The notes under the pieces were generated by a model that was not told the origin of the DNA, made no database searches, and worked only from the letters and a program-made list of their open reading frames with translations. From an uncultured Lachnospiraceae bacterium (lineage in GTDB: Bacteria; Bacillota; Clostridia; Lachnospirales; Lachnospiraceae), in contig CAJUMM010000003.1 in the NCBI GenBank assembly GCA_910586955.1, positions 20,957 through 84,956 of the forward strand: a DNA stretch of 64,000 bases, given 5' to 3'. The position numbers and the translations under genes were made by a program. Below, piece by piece: positions 1 to 8,124 of the stretch (position 1 is the stretch's first letter; every line of letters begins with the position of its first letter).

Positions 1-3
1 GGT

Positions 4-231
4 CTATTTCCTCTTTTTTCTCTTTTTTCCTCCTATACGGAAATGGTGCATAATTCCCAGGGTCAGTGCTCCCGCACACAGAAAATAGCGGAGCACTGCA
101 GATGTCCCCATAAAGTTCATAAAAGGATTGTACCAGTCCAGAATCTGGACAATGATAAACGCAATACTGCATATGATACAGAGGTGCGCTGCAATTTCCC
201 TTATTACCTTGATCAACGTTCTTCCTTTCAT
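4..231 (-). CDS. small two-helix membrane protein, unknown function
   Basis: A 75-residue protein with two hydrophobic stretches (about residues 10-30 and 45-62) and a strongly basic tail (GGKKRKKRK), suggesting a small inner-membrane protein with a cytoplasmic C-terminus. Its ATG overlaps the TAA of the upstream glycosidase gene by one base (TAATG), with GGAGG just before it, so the two are probably translationally coupled. It is the last visible gene of the surface-polysaccharide operon on this strand. I recognise no family, and the role can only be guessed from its partners. Confidence 0.7.
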   Translation of the reverse strand: MKGRTLIKVIREIAAHLCIICSIAFIIVQILDWYNPFMNFMGTSAVLRYFLCAGALTLGIMHHFRIGGKKRKKRK

Positions 232-1238
232 TACATCCCCTCCGTAATAAAAATACCATCCTGAACCAGATACTCCCCTTGATAATAGGGATGACTTGCC
301 AAATTGCCCTGCATCATCATCAGGCTTGGTTTTCCCCCGTCCAGATTGTATGCCTTAGCACAGCCAAGCTTCTGGAATATTTCCCCCATTTCCTCCAGGT
401 ACATACCCCTGGCCGTATCCCATTGTCTTCCGTCTACTGTTAGAAAACAGTAATGTCCCGGTTCATAATAGCCGATAGCCGTCCGGGGGTGGGCCTGCCG
501 GATATAACTGGAGGTGAGAAAATGATCTTTTGCCGTTCCGTCCTCTTCCAGAAGACTGGGGCCGAAAATCCAGCTCTGGTAGGCGCCCCGGGCGATCAGT
601 TCCTCCGCAGCCAGATAACCGGCAGGATAAATATCCATGGTTCCGTCCCAGTTCAGAACGCAGGTTTCCACATTCGTATTTTCCGCCCGGTAGATAATCC
701 CGTTGCGGATAACCGTCCCTCTGTCCGCATGCATGCCGTTTCCGGAGGAGTCACCGTTAATCACGCACAGGGCATTTACCCGTTTTGACATTTCACCCAT
801 ATCTTCCTCATATCCCACGCCATACATATTCTGCGCAAATGCAGTCTGAAGGCTGGTAATATCAGCTACATAAATATCCGCTACCGTATAGGAAACCACG
901 CTTCCATACATGTCGCTGACGCCGGTATCCTCGGTATAATGAGTAATCTCAATGGATACCCCGGGACTCTTGTAGGAGTTCTCTGTGGAAATCACCGTCT
1001 CGGAAAATTTGTCCCGGAACTTTTCTCCCCAGTCCTCCGCAGCCCACACCACATTGGTTCTGCGTCCCACCATACCGTCAGCCTCCACTTCTGCCCTGGC
1101 CCCGTTTATATCCGGCCGGTTAGAAGCCATTGCCTCCGTCCCCTCCCGGGGCAGACGGTAATTTACGATATAAATAACCAGTACCAGCAATGCCGCTGCC
1201 AGAACATCAGCTACAAGTATCAGCCATTTTTTTATCAT
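231..1238 (-). CDS. phosphodiester glycosidase family protein (NAGPA domain)
   Basis: A 335-residue protein with one N-terminal membrane anchor (about 5-26) and a C-terminal NAGPA (phosphodiester glycosidase, formerly DUF2233) domain facing outside. The family signature is visible: AIGYYEPGHY, then VDGRQ, and NLDGG near residue 297; here NLDGG is followed by KPS rather than the usual GSS. NAGPA-domain proteins remove sugars from phosphodiesters or act in exopolysaccharide maturation; the substrate here is unknown. The start codon overlaps the original stop of the upstream GT2-GtrA gene as ATGA, and the stop overlaps the start of the next gene, so the three form a tight operon. Confidence 0.85.
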   Translation of the reverse strand: MIKKWLILVADVLAAALLVLVIYIVNYRLPREGTEAMASNRPDINGARAEVEADGMVGRRTNVVWAAEDWGEKFRDKFSETVISTENSYKSPGVSIEITHYTEDTGVSDMYGSVVSYTVADIYVADITSLQTAFAQNMYGVGYEEDMGEMSKRVNALCVINGDSSGNGMHADRGTVIRNGIIYRAENTNVETCVLNWDGTMDIYPAGYLAAEELIARGAYQSWIFGPSLLEEDGTAKDHFLTSSYIRQAHPRTAIGYYEPGHYCFLTVDGRQWDTARGMYLEEMGEIFQKLGCAKAYNLDGGKPSLMMMQGNLASHPYYQGEYLVQDGIFITEGM

Positions 1239-1348
1239 TGTTCTCTCTCCTTCTGCAACGGCCTCTCTGTAAAAATAATCCTTTTCTGCACCCCATAGCT
1301 AATCAAAAACAGGGTGATCTCTGTAAGTAATTTGGCCGGATAAGGCTA
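1235..1348 (-). pseudogene. in-frame C-terminal remainder of the GT2-GtrA gene beyond the amber stop
   Basis: After the TAG the reading frame is open for 36 codons: PYP, AKLLTEITLFLISYG, then a basic QKR and a charged tail. This matches the last helix and basic end of GtrA proteins. It closes with TGA overlapping the glycosidase ATG (ATGA). It is either a nonsense mutation in this strain or a base-call error at one position of the TAG. Confidence 0.75.
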
Positions 1349-2287
1349 AAGGGAAAACACCTTCCTGTAAAATTCCAGAATCAGGCTGTTAAGGACCAGA
1401 ATTCCCGCTGCCAAAGTCCCATATTCCCCTGCCGTTTTCACGCTCTTCTTTACGTGGAACACATGACGTGTATTCATATGGTAATTGTAATACCCGCTTA
1501 CCAGCCTCGCCAGGACATTGGACCACAAAACTCCATGGGGAACGCCGGCCAGCACCTTTGTCCCCAGGCTGAAAAGGATAAAATCCAGAAGGAAACTGGA
1601 TAGAGAAGCCAAAGTAAATTTAAAAATATTTTTATAAATCAAAAAGGAATCCCGGATCACATGAAAATGAGAAGAGGAATTCTCCGCATCCCGGTAAATG
1701 GTCCGGATTTTCACTTCCACTATGGGGATCCTTTCCCTGGCAAGGACCAGCAGTACGTTCGTCTCGTACTCATACCGCTCCCCGGGGATCTCCCGCATCT
1801 GCCCTATCAGCCCGGGATCAAAAGCCCGGAGCCCTGTCTGAGTATCGGAAACTGCCACCCCTGTCACAAGCCGGAAAATGGTCCGTGTAATCCCGTTCCC
1901 CATCCTTGACTTAAAGGGCATATCCTTCCCCACATTCCGCACCCCCAGCACCAGGGACATTTTGTGCTTTTGGGTTTCCTGAAAGAGCCGGTCCATATCC
2001 TCCGGAAGATGCTGCCCGTCTGCGTCCATAATCCCTACCGCATCCACATCCCCAGATTCCTCTTCTATATATGCAAGAGCCGTCTTGATTGCCGCACCCT
2101 TTCCCCGGTTCTTTTCGTGGCGGAGCACCGTACTCCATCGGCGGGCTTTTTCAAAAACTTCCCTGTAGGCTTCTCCGCTTCCGTCGTCTACCACCAGAAT
2201 CTTATGACCCAGTTCCCGCACCTTCTGTACAAGCAGAACCAAAGTCTCATCTGGTTTGTACGCCGGAATCACCACCAGATTCTTCAC
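1346..2287 (-). CDS. GT2 glycosyltransferase fused to a GtrA-like membrane domain, cut short by an amber codon
   Basis: Residues 1-200 are a family 2 glycosyltransferase of the dolichol-phosphate-mannose-synthase type (VVIPAY near 6, DDGS at 34-37, DADGQH at 88-93). From about 213 a GtrA-like domain with several membrane helices follows; such fusions make or flip polyprenyl-linked sugars. I chose the GTG at 2287 because GGGAGGG precedes it; a GTG at 2347 has no ribosome site. The frame stops at TAG (1346-1348), but the same frame continues 36 codons further with a typical GtrA last helix (AKLLTEITLFLISYG) and ends in a TGA at 1235-1237 overlapping the next start as ATGA. The visible product is therefore C-terminally truncated. 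Confidence 0.82.
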   Translation of the reverse strand: MKNLVVIPAYKPDETLVLLVQKVRELGHKILVVDDGSGEAYREVFEKARRWSTVLRHEKNRGKGAAIKTALAYIEEESGDVDAVGIMDADGQHLPEDMDRLFQETQKHKMSLVLGVRNVGKDMPFKSRMGNGITRTIFRLVTGVAVSDTQTGLRAFDPGLIGQMREIPGERYEYETNVLLVLARERIPIVEVKIRTIYRDAENSSSHFHVIRDSFLIYKNIFKFTLASLSSFLLDFILFSLGTKVLAGVPHGVLWSNVLARLVSGYYNYHMNTRHVFHVKKSVKTAGEYGTLAAGILVLNSLILEFYRKVFSL

Positions 2288-2618
2288 CGGAAATTCCCTC
2301 CCTTCCAAGCACTGCAGGCGCCAGGACCGGAAAGCTTTTCCGCACACAAAAAAACATGCAGAAATCTCCGGCAGATATTCCCTGCCGTTTCGATCTTTGC
2401 ACGTCTTCCAAAAGCATTCGTCTTTCTTCTCTGTATTCTAGAGCTGGATTTTACCCCCCCCCCTGTCTTAAATGGCCTATCACACACAGGCTATACGGGT
2501 TTCTCATAAGTATGTTACCTCCACGGTCTAAATTCTTTAATAAGAATATCACACCGGGCAATAATACGCAAGAAACAATTCCCCTTTCTTAAGAAATTCT
2601 GAATTTCCGGAAATCCCC

Positions 2619-2647
2619 TTGACATTTGTATTTCCGGGATTTATTGT
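2619..2647 (+). promoter_or_regulatory. sigma-A promoter of the gntR-ABC operon
   Basis: TTGACA at 2619-2624, a 17-bp spacer, and TATTGT at 2642-2647. It is the only strong promoter-like match upstream of gntR. Confidence 0.65.
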
Positions 2648-2665
2648 ATTATTAAAGTAATACAA
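2644..2665. promoter_or_regulatory. probable GntR operator (inverted repeat over the -10)
   Basis: A perfect inverted repeat, TTGTATTA-N6-TAATACAA, overlaps the -10 and start region of the gntR promoter. Position and symmetry suit autorepression by the GntR-type protein encoded first in the operon. The pairing of this site with this regulator is inferred. Confidence 0.6.
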
Positions 2666-2790
2666 TGATATATGCCCTTGCGGCAAAACAGTCTATATAC
2701 CTCCTTGCAGGAGGGTTCCGGGGAACGTAAAAACTTTTTTACCCCCCCCCTGGAAAAAAATGGACTTTTTTACAAAAGATCAAGCTTGGA

Positions 2791-2915
2791 AACATGGGCA
2801 GATCAAGGAAACACCCTTCGGGTGTACCTCTATGCCCTGGAAAACATGGGCAGATCAGGGAAACACCCTTCGGGTATCCCTTTATGCCCTGAGAACACGG
2901 GCAGATCAAGGAAAG
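2791..2915 (+). repeat. 2.4 direct repeats of a 51-52 bp unit in the gntR leader
   Basis: Copies begin at 2791, 2843 and 2894 with AACATGGGCAGATCA (AACACGGG in the third). The first two units also share a GGAAACACCCTTCGGG core and TATGCCCT. The first carries the inverted repeat ACACCC-TTC-GGGTGT; the second keeps only part of it. The third copy is cut off at the ribosome site. The unit is absent elsewhere in the window. Confidence 0.75.
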
Positions 2916-2925
2916 GAGTGACTAT

Positions 2926-3294
2926 ATGGCCTGGATTCTTGATGATTCACGTCCTATTTATCTTCAAATCGTGGATCTCATCAAAACCGAAATCATCGCC
3001 GGCGTCTACCGGCCCGGCGACAAACTGCCTTCCGTGCGGGATTTGGCGATGGAGGCTTCCGTAAATCCCAATACCATGCAGAAGGCCCTGACGGAACTGG
3101 AGCGAAGCGGCTTGGTTTACACCCAGCGCACCAACGGAAGATTTATTACGGAGGATATTGCGAAGATGACAGAGATCAAAGAACAGCTAGCGAGAGAACA
3201 AATCCAAAACTTCCTGAAAGCCATGGAACAGCTGGGCTTTACCAAAGAAGAAATCAAGAAGCTTCTGCAGACAGAATTGAGGGAGGAACTGTAA
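2926..3294 (+). CDS. GntR-family regulator, YtrA-like
   Basis: A 122-residue protein with an N-terminal winged helix (about 10-75; PGDKLPSVRDLA and NPNTMQKALTELE are typical GntR recognition sequence) and only a short C-terminal helical tail, the layout of the YtrA subfamily. YtrA-type proteins repress ABC transporter operons that respond to cell-envelope stress or antimicrobial peptides. AAGGAG lies before the ATG. It is first in an operon with the two transporter genes; its TAA is directly followed by the ATG of the ATPase. A palindrome over the operon promoter is its likely operator. Confidence 0.88.
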   Translation: MAWILDDSRPIYLQIVDLIKTEIIAGVYRPGDKLPSVRDLAMEASVNPNTMQKALTELERSGLVYTQRTNGRFITEDIAKMTEIKEQLAREQIQNFLKAMEQLGFTKEEIKKLLQTELREEL

Positions 3295-3993
3295 ATGGAA
3301 CAACTTTTGACCTGTCAGAACCTGACGAAGCGGTACGGCTACAAGACAGCTCTGGATAGTATCAATCTGAATGTGGAACGGGGCCGTATCATTGGACTTC
3401 TGGGACCAAATGGGAGCGGAAAGACAACCCTGATCAAACTCATCAACGGCCTGCTCTCTCCCACCTCAGGCTATCTTGCTATCAATGGCTCTGCTCCCGG
3501 GCCGGAAACGAAAAAAGTAGTTTCCTATCTTCCGGAGCGGACCTATTTCAGCAGCTGGATGAAGGTTTCGGATATGCTGGATTTCTTCTGTGATTTCTAT
3601 GTGGATTTTGACCGGAACCGGGCAGTGGAAATGCTTCACCGGCTGAACATCGACGAAACCCACCGCTTGGGCACCATGTCCAAAGGCACGAAAGAAAAGG
3701 TCCAGCTGATTATGGTTATGAGCCGGAATGCGGATCTTTACTGCCTGGATGAACCCATTGGAGGCGTGGATCCGGCAGCCCGGGACTATATCCTTCAGAC
3801 CATTATCACCAACTACAACGAAAACGCATCGGTACTCATCTCTACCCATCTGATTTCCGACATCGAAAATATCTTGGACGACGTGATTTTCATTCAGGAC
3901 GGCCATATCCGCCTCCACGCCTCGGTGGACGAGATCCGGGAACAGGAAGGGAAATCCGTAGATGCGCTGTTCCGGGAGGTGTTCAAATGTTAG
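3295..3993 (+). CDS. ABC transporter ATP-binding protein, YtrB-like
   Basis: A 232-residue cytoplasmic ATPase subunit: Walker A GPNGSGKT at 37-44, Walker B LYCLDEP near 148-154, and the H-loop histidine in STHLIS near 185. The signature motif is MSKGTKEK (about 128-135) instead of LSGGQ; this shift is common in exporters of the YtrB/BcrA type. It pairs with the membrane protein whose start overlaps its end by 7 bp. The transported compound is unknown; the GntR partner suggests export or an envelope defence role. Confidence 0.87.
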   Translation: MEQLLTCQNLTKRYGYKTALDSINLNVERGRIIGLLGPNGSGKTTLIKLINGLLSPTSGYLAINGSAPGPETKKVVSYLPERTYFSSWMKVSDMLDFFCDFYVDFDRNRAVEMLHRLNIDETHRLGTMSKGTKEKVQLIMVMSRNADLYCLDEPIGGVDPAARDYILQTIITNYNENASVLISTHLISDIENILDDVIFIQDGHIRLHASVDEIREQEGKSVDALFREVFKC

Positions 3994-4844
3994 GAAAACT
4001 TATCAAACACGAATTTAAAGCGGTAAACCGGCTGATGATTCCCATGCACTTAGGGTTAATCCTGGTAACCATCGTCGGGCGTTTCTATGTACAGTTTGCC
4101 ATGAACCGATGGCCCAGTTCTGCTGTAGATGGGTTTTACACTTACAATGTCTGGGAGAACTTAATTAACTTTACCCTGGTCTCCTTTTATGTGATTGCCC
4201 TCATCGCCATCTATGCCATCACCCATCTCTACCTGCTGGTCCTGCGGCCCCGGAAAAACTGGTTTACGGATGAGGGATATCTGACCCACACCCTTCCCGT
4301 ATCTACGACGGACCATATCTTCAGCAAACTTCTGGTAGCGGTTGTGTGGGAGCTTATCGACGGCTTCATGCTGATCCTCTCGGTTATCGGCATGTTTGCC
4401 AATCAGGACTTCTTTGAAGGCTTGGCGGAACTATGGCCGGAAATGGTGGAATCCTTCCCCTACGTCTTCGGCGTATCGGCAGGAATCGGAATGCCACTTT
4501 TCCTCCTGATGGCCCTTATGGATTTGCTGAGCAGCATTTTGATCATTTACATGTGCCTGGCTATCGGACACAGCTTTAACAGCCACCGGATCCTGGCATC
4601 TGTAGGCGTCTATGTTGGCGTCTCCATGATCACCAATCTGCTGAGCTCCATATTTACAGCCACATCCGGCATGAATACTTTTGGTTCCAGCATCTCCATG
4701 TTCCTGGTGTCGTCCAGCTTTGCCTCAGCCACCGACTATTTCTGGCGTTCCTTCTGGTTTAACTCCATTCTGTCCGTTGCCTTGGGGGCAGGAGCCTTCC
4801 TGATAGCCAACTATTTTATGTCCAGACAGCTTAATCTGGAATAA
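3987..4844 (+). CDS. ABC transporter permease protein
   Basis: A 285-residue integral membrane protein with about six hydrophobic segments, including one near 20-40, one near 60-85, and a C-terminal pair. It has no extracytoplasmic loop long enough to be a binding domain. A GGGAGGTG ribosome site lies inside the end of the ATPase gene and the two frames overlap by 7 bp, so the proteins are made together. It forms the channel part of the GntR-controlled exporter. Family-level identification rests on the operon and topology, as the sequence has no strong motif. Confidence 0.8.
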   Translation: MLGKLIKHEFKAVNRLMIPMHLGLILVTIVGRFYVQFAMNRWPSSAVDGFYTYNVWENLINFTLVSFYVIALIAIYAITHLYLLVLRPRKNWFTDEGYLTHTLPVSTTDHIFSKLLVAVVWELIDGFMLILSVIGMFANQDFFEGLAELWPEMVESFPYVFGVSAGIGMPLFLLMALMDLLSSILIIYMCLAIGHSFNSHRILASVGVYVGVSMITNLLSSIFTATSGMNTFGSSISMFLVSSSFASATDYFWRSFWFNSILSVALGAGAFLIANYFMSRQLNLE

Positions 4845-4892
4845 GATACGGAAGAAAAATTCATTAAAAATCTGCCTATTTAACGGCATCAA

Positions 4893-4934
4893 AAAGCGTA
4901 AGGAAAAAAGCTATTTTGCTTTTCCTTGCGCTTT
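4893..4934. terminator. bidirectional terminator between converging operons
   Basis: 15-bp arms (4893-4907 and 4920-4934) pair with a single G-T wobble. The left flank is A-rich, giving a T-run (CTTTTTG) after the stem on the minus strand; on the plus strand the stem itself ends in CTTT. It serves the ABC operon and the convergent lipoprotein gene. Confidence 0.75.
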
Positions 4935-5020
4935 GCGATATAATTATATGGTATTTTTATACCTACTCGAAAATGCCTTAACAGATAACATGTCACCTCA
5001 AACTTTCCCGGCACCCCTTT

Positions 5021-5584
5021 TTACTTCCTCTTCTCCAACAACCCCGCCACAGCTGCGGCTGCCTCCTCTGTTTCTGCGTAGAGATCACAGCTTTCCTCTC
5101 CCACATCCCTTCCAAAAGCACAAACGGGAATTCCCACAGCCCTGGCCGCCGCCAGCACCGGCTCCAGGGCTTCTCCGTGATTGGGCAAGATAGCAATCAC
5201 GTCCGCATCTTCTGCTACCATCTCGTTTACAAACAGCATCTGGAACTCGATTGGGTCCACTTCGCAAAGTACGAAACTTTCTGTCAGACCCGCCGCTTCC
5301 TCCGCATCTTTCCTGGAAACCTCCGGGATCCGCACCTCCAGCCTGGCTCCGGCTGCCTTAGCTTCCTTGCGGAATTGTGAAATAATCTCCTCGTTCTCAG
5401 GGGCATCCTCGCTGGCTAGAATCAGTCCTATCACCGGCTCCTCCGCCTTTACGGCCTGTTCCGCCTCCATAGCCTGTCCCGTATCCTCCTTAACCCTCCC
5501 GGGCTTTTCCCCTGCGCAGCCGCTTAAGCCCAAAAAGATCAGGGACAGGATCAGGAAATATTTTCTCACACTGCATTTCATCAT
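5021..5584 (-). CDS. lipoprotein with a partial periplasmic-binding-protein fold
   Basis: A 187-residue lipoprotein: signal peptide with lipobox LSGC near residues 20-23, an Ala/Glu-rich linker, then one lobe resembling the N-terminal half of sugar-binding proteins (EPVIGLILASE, DADVIAILPNHGEAL, GIPVCAFG). Full-length relatives have two lobes and 300 or more residues, so this is either a half-size protein or a decayed one. The start ATG directly follows the stop of the methyltransferase gene (TAGATG), so they are cotranscribed. No transporter genes are adjacent; ligand and role are unknown. Confidence 0.7.
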   Translation of the reverse strand: MMKCSVRKYFLILSLIFLGLSGCAGEKPGRVKEDTGQAMEAEQAVKAEEPVIGLILASEDAPENEEIISQFRKEAKAAGARLEVRIPEVSRKDAEEAAGLTESFVLCEVDPIEFQMLFVNEMVAEDADVIAILPNHGEALEPVLAAARAVGIPVCAFGRDVGEESCDLYAETEEAAAAVAGLLEKRK

Positions 5585-7081
5585 CTATACTGCCTTTCCG
5601 CTGCCTGTATATTCAATGGCAAAAAACCAGCTCTCCTCCCGGTCATGAATCTGCCATTCCTTTAAAAGTTTCATGGATTTATGTTCCCGCAGCTGTTTTT
5701 TCACAAAATTCCGGTCATGGGAGTAGAGGAACATCCTGCCGCCGTCAGCCAGCAGTTCTTCTCCCCGGTCAAACAATTTCCCGTAGAGGAAATCCAAATC
5801 ATGCCCTGTAATGCTCCGGCCTTTCACCGGCATATTGGTGACAATCTCATCAAAAGGATACTGGTGGGTAAAGTCCAGGAAATCGCGATTTACATAATGT
5901 ACCGTCACCCGGGCAATCCCGGCGTTCTCCCTGGCGCCTTCAATGGCAGCTCCGTAGCGGTCCACCCCGTAAAGGGTATCTGCATGAACCCGATAATTCC
6001 GCTCCAAAAGCATGGTTCCCACACCGCAGAAAGGATCCAGCACCCGCCCGTTCTCTTTAAGCCAGGGAGCGGCAAGCTCCATCAAAAGGGCCGCCAGATC
6101 CGGCCGGATAGATGCCGCCAAAGCATGTTTCCGGTAGGAAAAGCGCCGATCCGGCAGGGTATACAGTTTGAGCAGAGGATGAAAGCCGCCGCTCTTTGTC
6201 TCGATCAGGCGCAGCTCGATTTCATAGCCGGAAGGAGAATTTTCAAGCCTGCCCCCTGTAAGTGTCTGCAGCCTGGCCGCCAGTTTTCTCACGAAAATCC
6301 CCCGCTGCTCCTGGGGCATGGAACTTTTGCACTCCACACGGAAAAAGAACGGTCCCTCTCCCTGATGAAAAGCTTCCAAAAGCTCCGTCAAGTTGGATGC
6401 GGCAAGCTCTTCGGCCGCCGTCTCCGCCTTCACCTCTTCCGTATCCAGGCAGAAAAACAGTTCCCGGAAAGTGCGGATAGAAAGCAGTGCCGCCGGATCG
6501 GCCCCCTGGACTTTCACCCCGGCTTTTAGAAATATGACTTTTCCCTGATCTATCTGCCGGGCTGTCTCTTCCCGGTAATTCCGGTGGGTAGTCAAAATTA
6601 CATCCGCCGTCCTGCCCTCTGTAAAGCCATGCCGGATGGGCTGCTCATACCTGCCGATCAAAGCGTTCAGGGCCGCCAGTTCTTCCCTGAGATGTTTCTC
6701 TGTCTCCGGCGCAGCATCCCAAGCCAGGATCTCCCTGCGCTTCCCCTTCAGCCATTCCAGGAATTCCTTCATGTCACAGCCCTGCAAAGCCGTCAGATAT
6801 GCAGTTTTCACAAAACGGGTATCCTCTTTCTCATAGGCCTTAAGAAGGATGTCCCTGGCCTTTTCCGTCCCCAGATTTCCCAGAACCAGGGCCGCATTTT
6901 TCCGAATCTTAGGGTCCGCCTGCTTAAGGCATCCCGGCAGAAGCCCCGGTTCTTCCTCTGCCAGTTCCAAAAGCGCCTCTCTTTCCCCGGGCTCTTTCAA
7001 AGCCGCTTTCATGGAAATCAGATTCCGGCGAAGATCCTGTCCCTGCCGGATCTGTTCCCAGTATTCCCTTATCTGTGCCAT
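5585..7081 (-). CDS. THUMP-domain RNA methyltransferase with N-terminal HEAT-like repeats
   Basis: A 498-residue protein. Residues 1-110 look like HEAT repeats (DPKIRKNAALVLGNLG), the middle (about 165-300) like a THUMP RNA-binding module, and the C-terminal part is a Rossmann methyltransferase with SAM motif DPFCGVGTMLLE and catalytic-loop-like TNMPVKG, the NxxP type used for N2-guanine methylation. Relatives (TrmN/Trm14, RlmL) modify tRNA or rRNA. The HEAT extension is not part of those enzymes and may mediate ribosome or protein contact. It is followed without a gap by the lipoprotein gene. Confidence 0.82.
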   Translation of the reverse strand: MAQIREYWEQIRQGQDLRRNLISMKAALKEPGEREALLELAEEEPGLLPGCLKQADPKIRKNAALVLGNLGTEKARDILLKAYEKEDTRFVKTAYLTALQGCDMKEFLEWLKGKRREILAWDAAPETEKHLREELAALNALIGRYEQPIRHGFTEGRTADVILTTHRNYREETARQIDQGKVIFLKAGVKVQGADPAALLSIRTFRELFFCLDTEEVKAETAAEELAASNLTELLEAFHQGEGPFFFRVECKSSMPQEQRGIFVRKLAARLQTLTGGRLENSPSGYEIELRLIETKSGGFHPLLKLYTLPDRRFSYRKHALAASIRPDLAALLMELAAPWLKENGRVLDPFCGVGTMLLERNYRVHADTLYGVDRYGAAIEGARENAGIARVTVHYVNRDFLDFTHQYPFDEIVTNMPVKGRSITGHDLDFLYGKLFDRGEELLADGGRMFLYSHDRNFVKKQLREHKSMKLLKEWQIHDREESWFFAIEYTGSGKAV

Positions 7082-7191
7082 TTCTTCCTCCGTATTTTAA
7101 AGCCTGGTCTGGCTCACATGATGAATCACAGGTTCCACTTCCCGGCCGCTCCTGCTTTTAACGGCCTGTAAAGTTAAAATTCTTCTTTTCC

Positions 7192-8040
7192 TCACCGGAG
7201 CGCCAGACAATAGCGGCATAGATTCCGCTCTTTTAAAGAAAATAACTGCTCCCTGTGAAATCCCAGCTTCTCCAGAAGCCGCAGGGATCCCAGGTTTTCG
7301 CTGTCCACATAAGCACTGACTCCCGGGAAACAGAGCACGGACCGGGCATATTCCAGCACCGCCCGGCAGGCTTCCTCCGCATATCCCTTCCTCCGGTATT
7401 TCCGGCCGATGAGATATCCCATATCCACCTCGGAGAAATCCAAATAATCCGCAATCCCAAAGCCGGCCCGGCCAATCAGCTGCCGGCTCTCTTTCTCAAT
7501 CACCACCCACATGCCGAACTGATACAGACCGTACATGTAGGCGATATAGGCCCGGATCCGCTCCTCTTCCTCCTGCCGGTTCAGAGAACACTCCGGGAAA
7601 AAAACCGCCGACTCCCCCTCCCGGTAAAGTGCGTTGATCTCGTCCAAATCCGCCAGAGTCATCTCACGGATCAGGAGGCGCCTGGTCTCCGCAATCTGAA
7701 CCGGAAGCCCGCAGGCCCTGGTATATACATTCTCCAGAAAAGCGCGGTCAATCTCCTGAAATCCTTCCAGAAGAATTTTGCAGGAAGACAGTTCTTCCTC
7801 CGGCAGCTCCGGGTTTAAATACCCCACACAGAACCAGCCCAGCTCCCGGGCGATTCTCTCCTCCCGGTCCCTCTCTACCAGACAGAGAATTTCCTCCGGC
7901 CCCAGGCCCAGCTCTGCAAGGGCCTCAAGGAAATTTTCCTTCCTGCGCCCAATGGTTTCTATCCAGGGAAGCCCCTCTCTGGCCAGTGTCTCTTTCAGCA
8001 GCTCCGTCCCGGAAGCCGCAATCACAAGACCTTTCAGCAT
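7192..8040 (-). CDS. GNAT acetyltransferase with a degenerate HAD-like N-terminal domain
   Basis: A 282-residue protein. Residues 122-282 are a RimJ/RimL-type GNAT domain (RLLIREMTLADLDEI, a YLIGRKYRRKGYAEEA acetyl-CoA loop, SENLGSLRLLEKLGF). Residues 1-110 resemble the second half of HAD hydrolases (GPEEILCLVERDREERIARELG, then CVGYLNPEL) but lack the catalytic DxD motif, so this part is probably regulatory or substrate-binding. The acceptor could be a protein N-terminus or a small amine. It is divergent from the cyclophilin gene. Confidence 0.75.
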   Translation of the reverse strand: MLKGLVIAASGTELLKETLAREGLPWIETIGRRKENFLEALAELGLGPEEILCLVERDREERIARELGWFCVGYLNPELPEEELSSCKILLEGFQEIDRAFLENVYTRACGLPVQIAETRRLLIREMTLADLDEINALYREGESAVFFPECSLNRQEEEERIRAYIAYMYGLYQFGMWVVIEKESRQLIGRAGFGIADYLDFSEVDMGYLIGRKYRRKGYAEEACRAVLEYARSVLCFPGVSAYVDSENLGSLRLLEKLGFHREQLFSLKERNLCRYCLALR

Positions 8041-8054
8041 TTTATAAAAACTCC

Positions 8055-8083
8055 TTTACGAATCGTCCCTTTTCCGATACAAT
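8055..8083 (+). promoter_or_regulatory. sigma-A promoter of the cyclophilin gene
   Basis: TTTACG at 8055-8060, 17-bp spacer, TACAAT at 8078-8083; AAAAAAGGAG precedes the ATG 42 bp downstream. Confidence 0.6.
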
Positions 8084-8124
8084 AAGAGCCGGTACAAAAA
8101 ACAGAAAAAAGGAGAATCATCTAT

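Larger units (their letters stand above)
2348..2925. other. 578-bp intergenic region between the divergent GT2 and gntR operons
   Basis: No convincing gene. It holds a C10 run (2454-2463), the gntR promoter and a palindrome (2619-2665), a C9 run (2742-2750), and 51-52 bp direct repeats with small hairpins (2791-2915). The leader of the gntR operon would be about 270 nt, unusually long for an operon whose repressor gene comes first. Both C runs sit in the same context, TTTTA before the run and TG after it. Confidence 0.7.

Noticed and set aside
2791..2915. CRISPR array made by the 51-52 bp repeats
   Set aside because: Units are directly adjacent without unique spacers, only 2.4 copies exist, and no cas gene is near.
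2672..3064. A plus-strand frame of 130 codons before gntR
   Set aside because: It covers the C9 run and direct repeats, overlaps gntR in another frame, and has no ribosome site.
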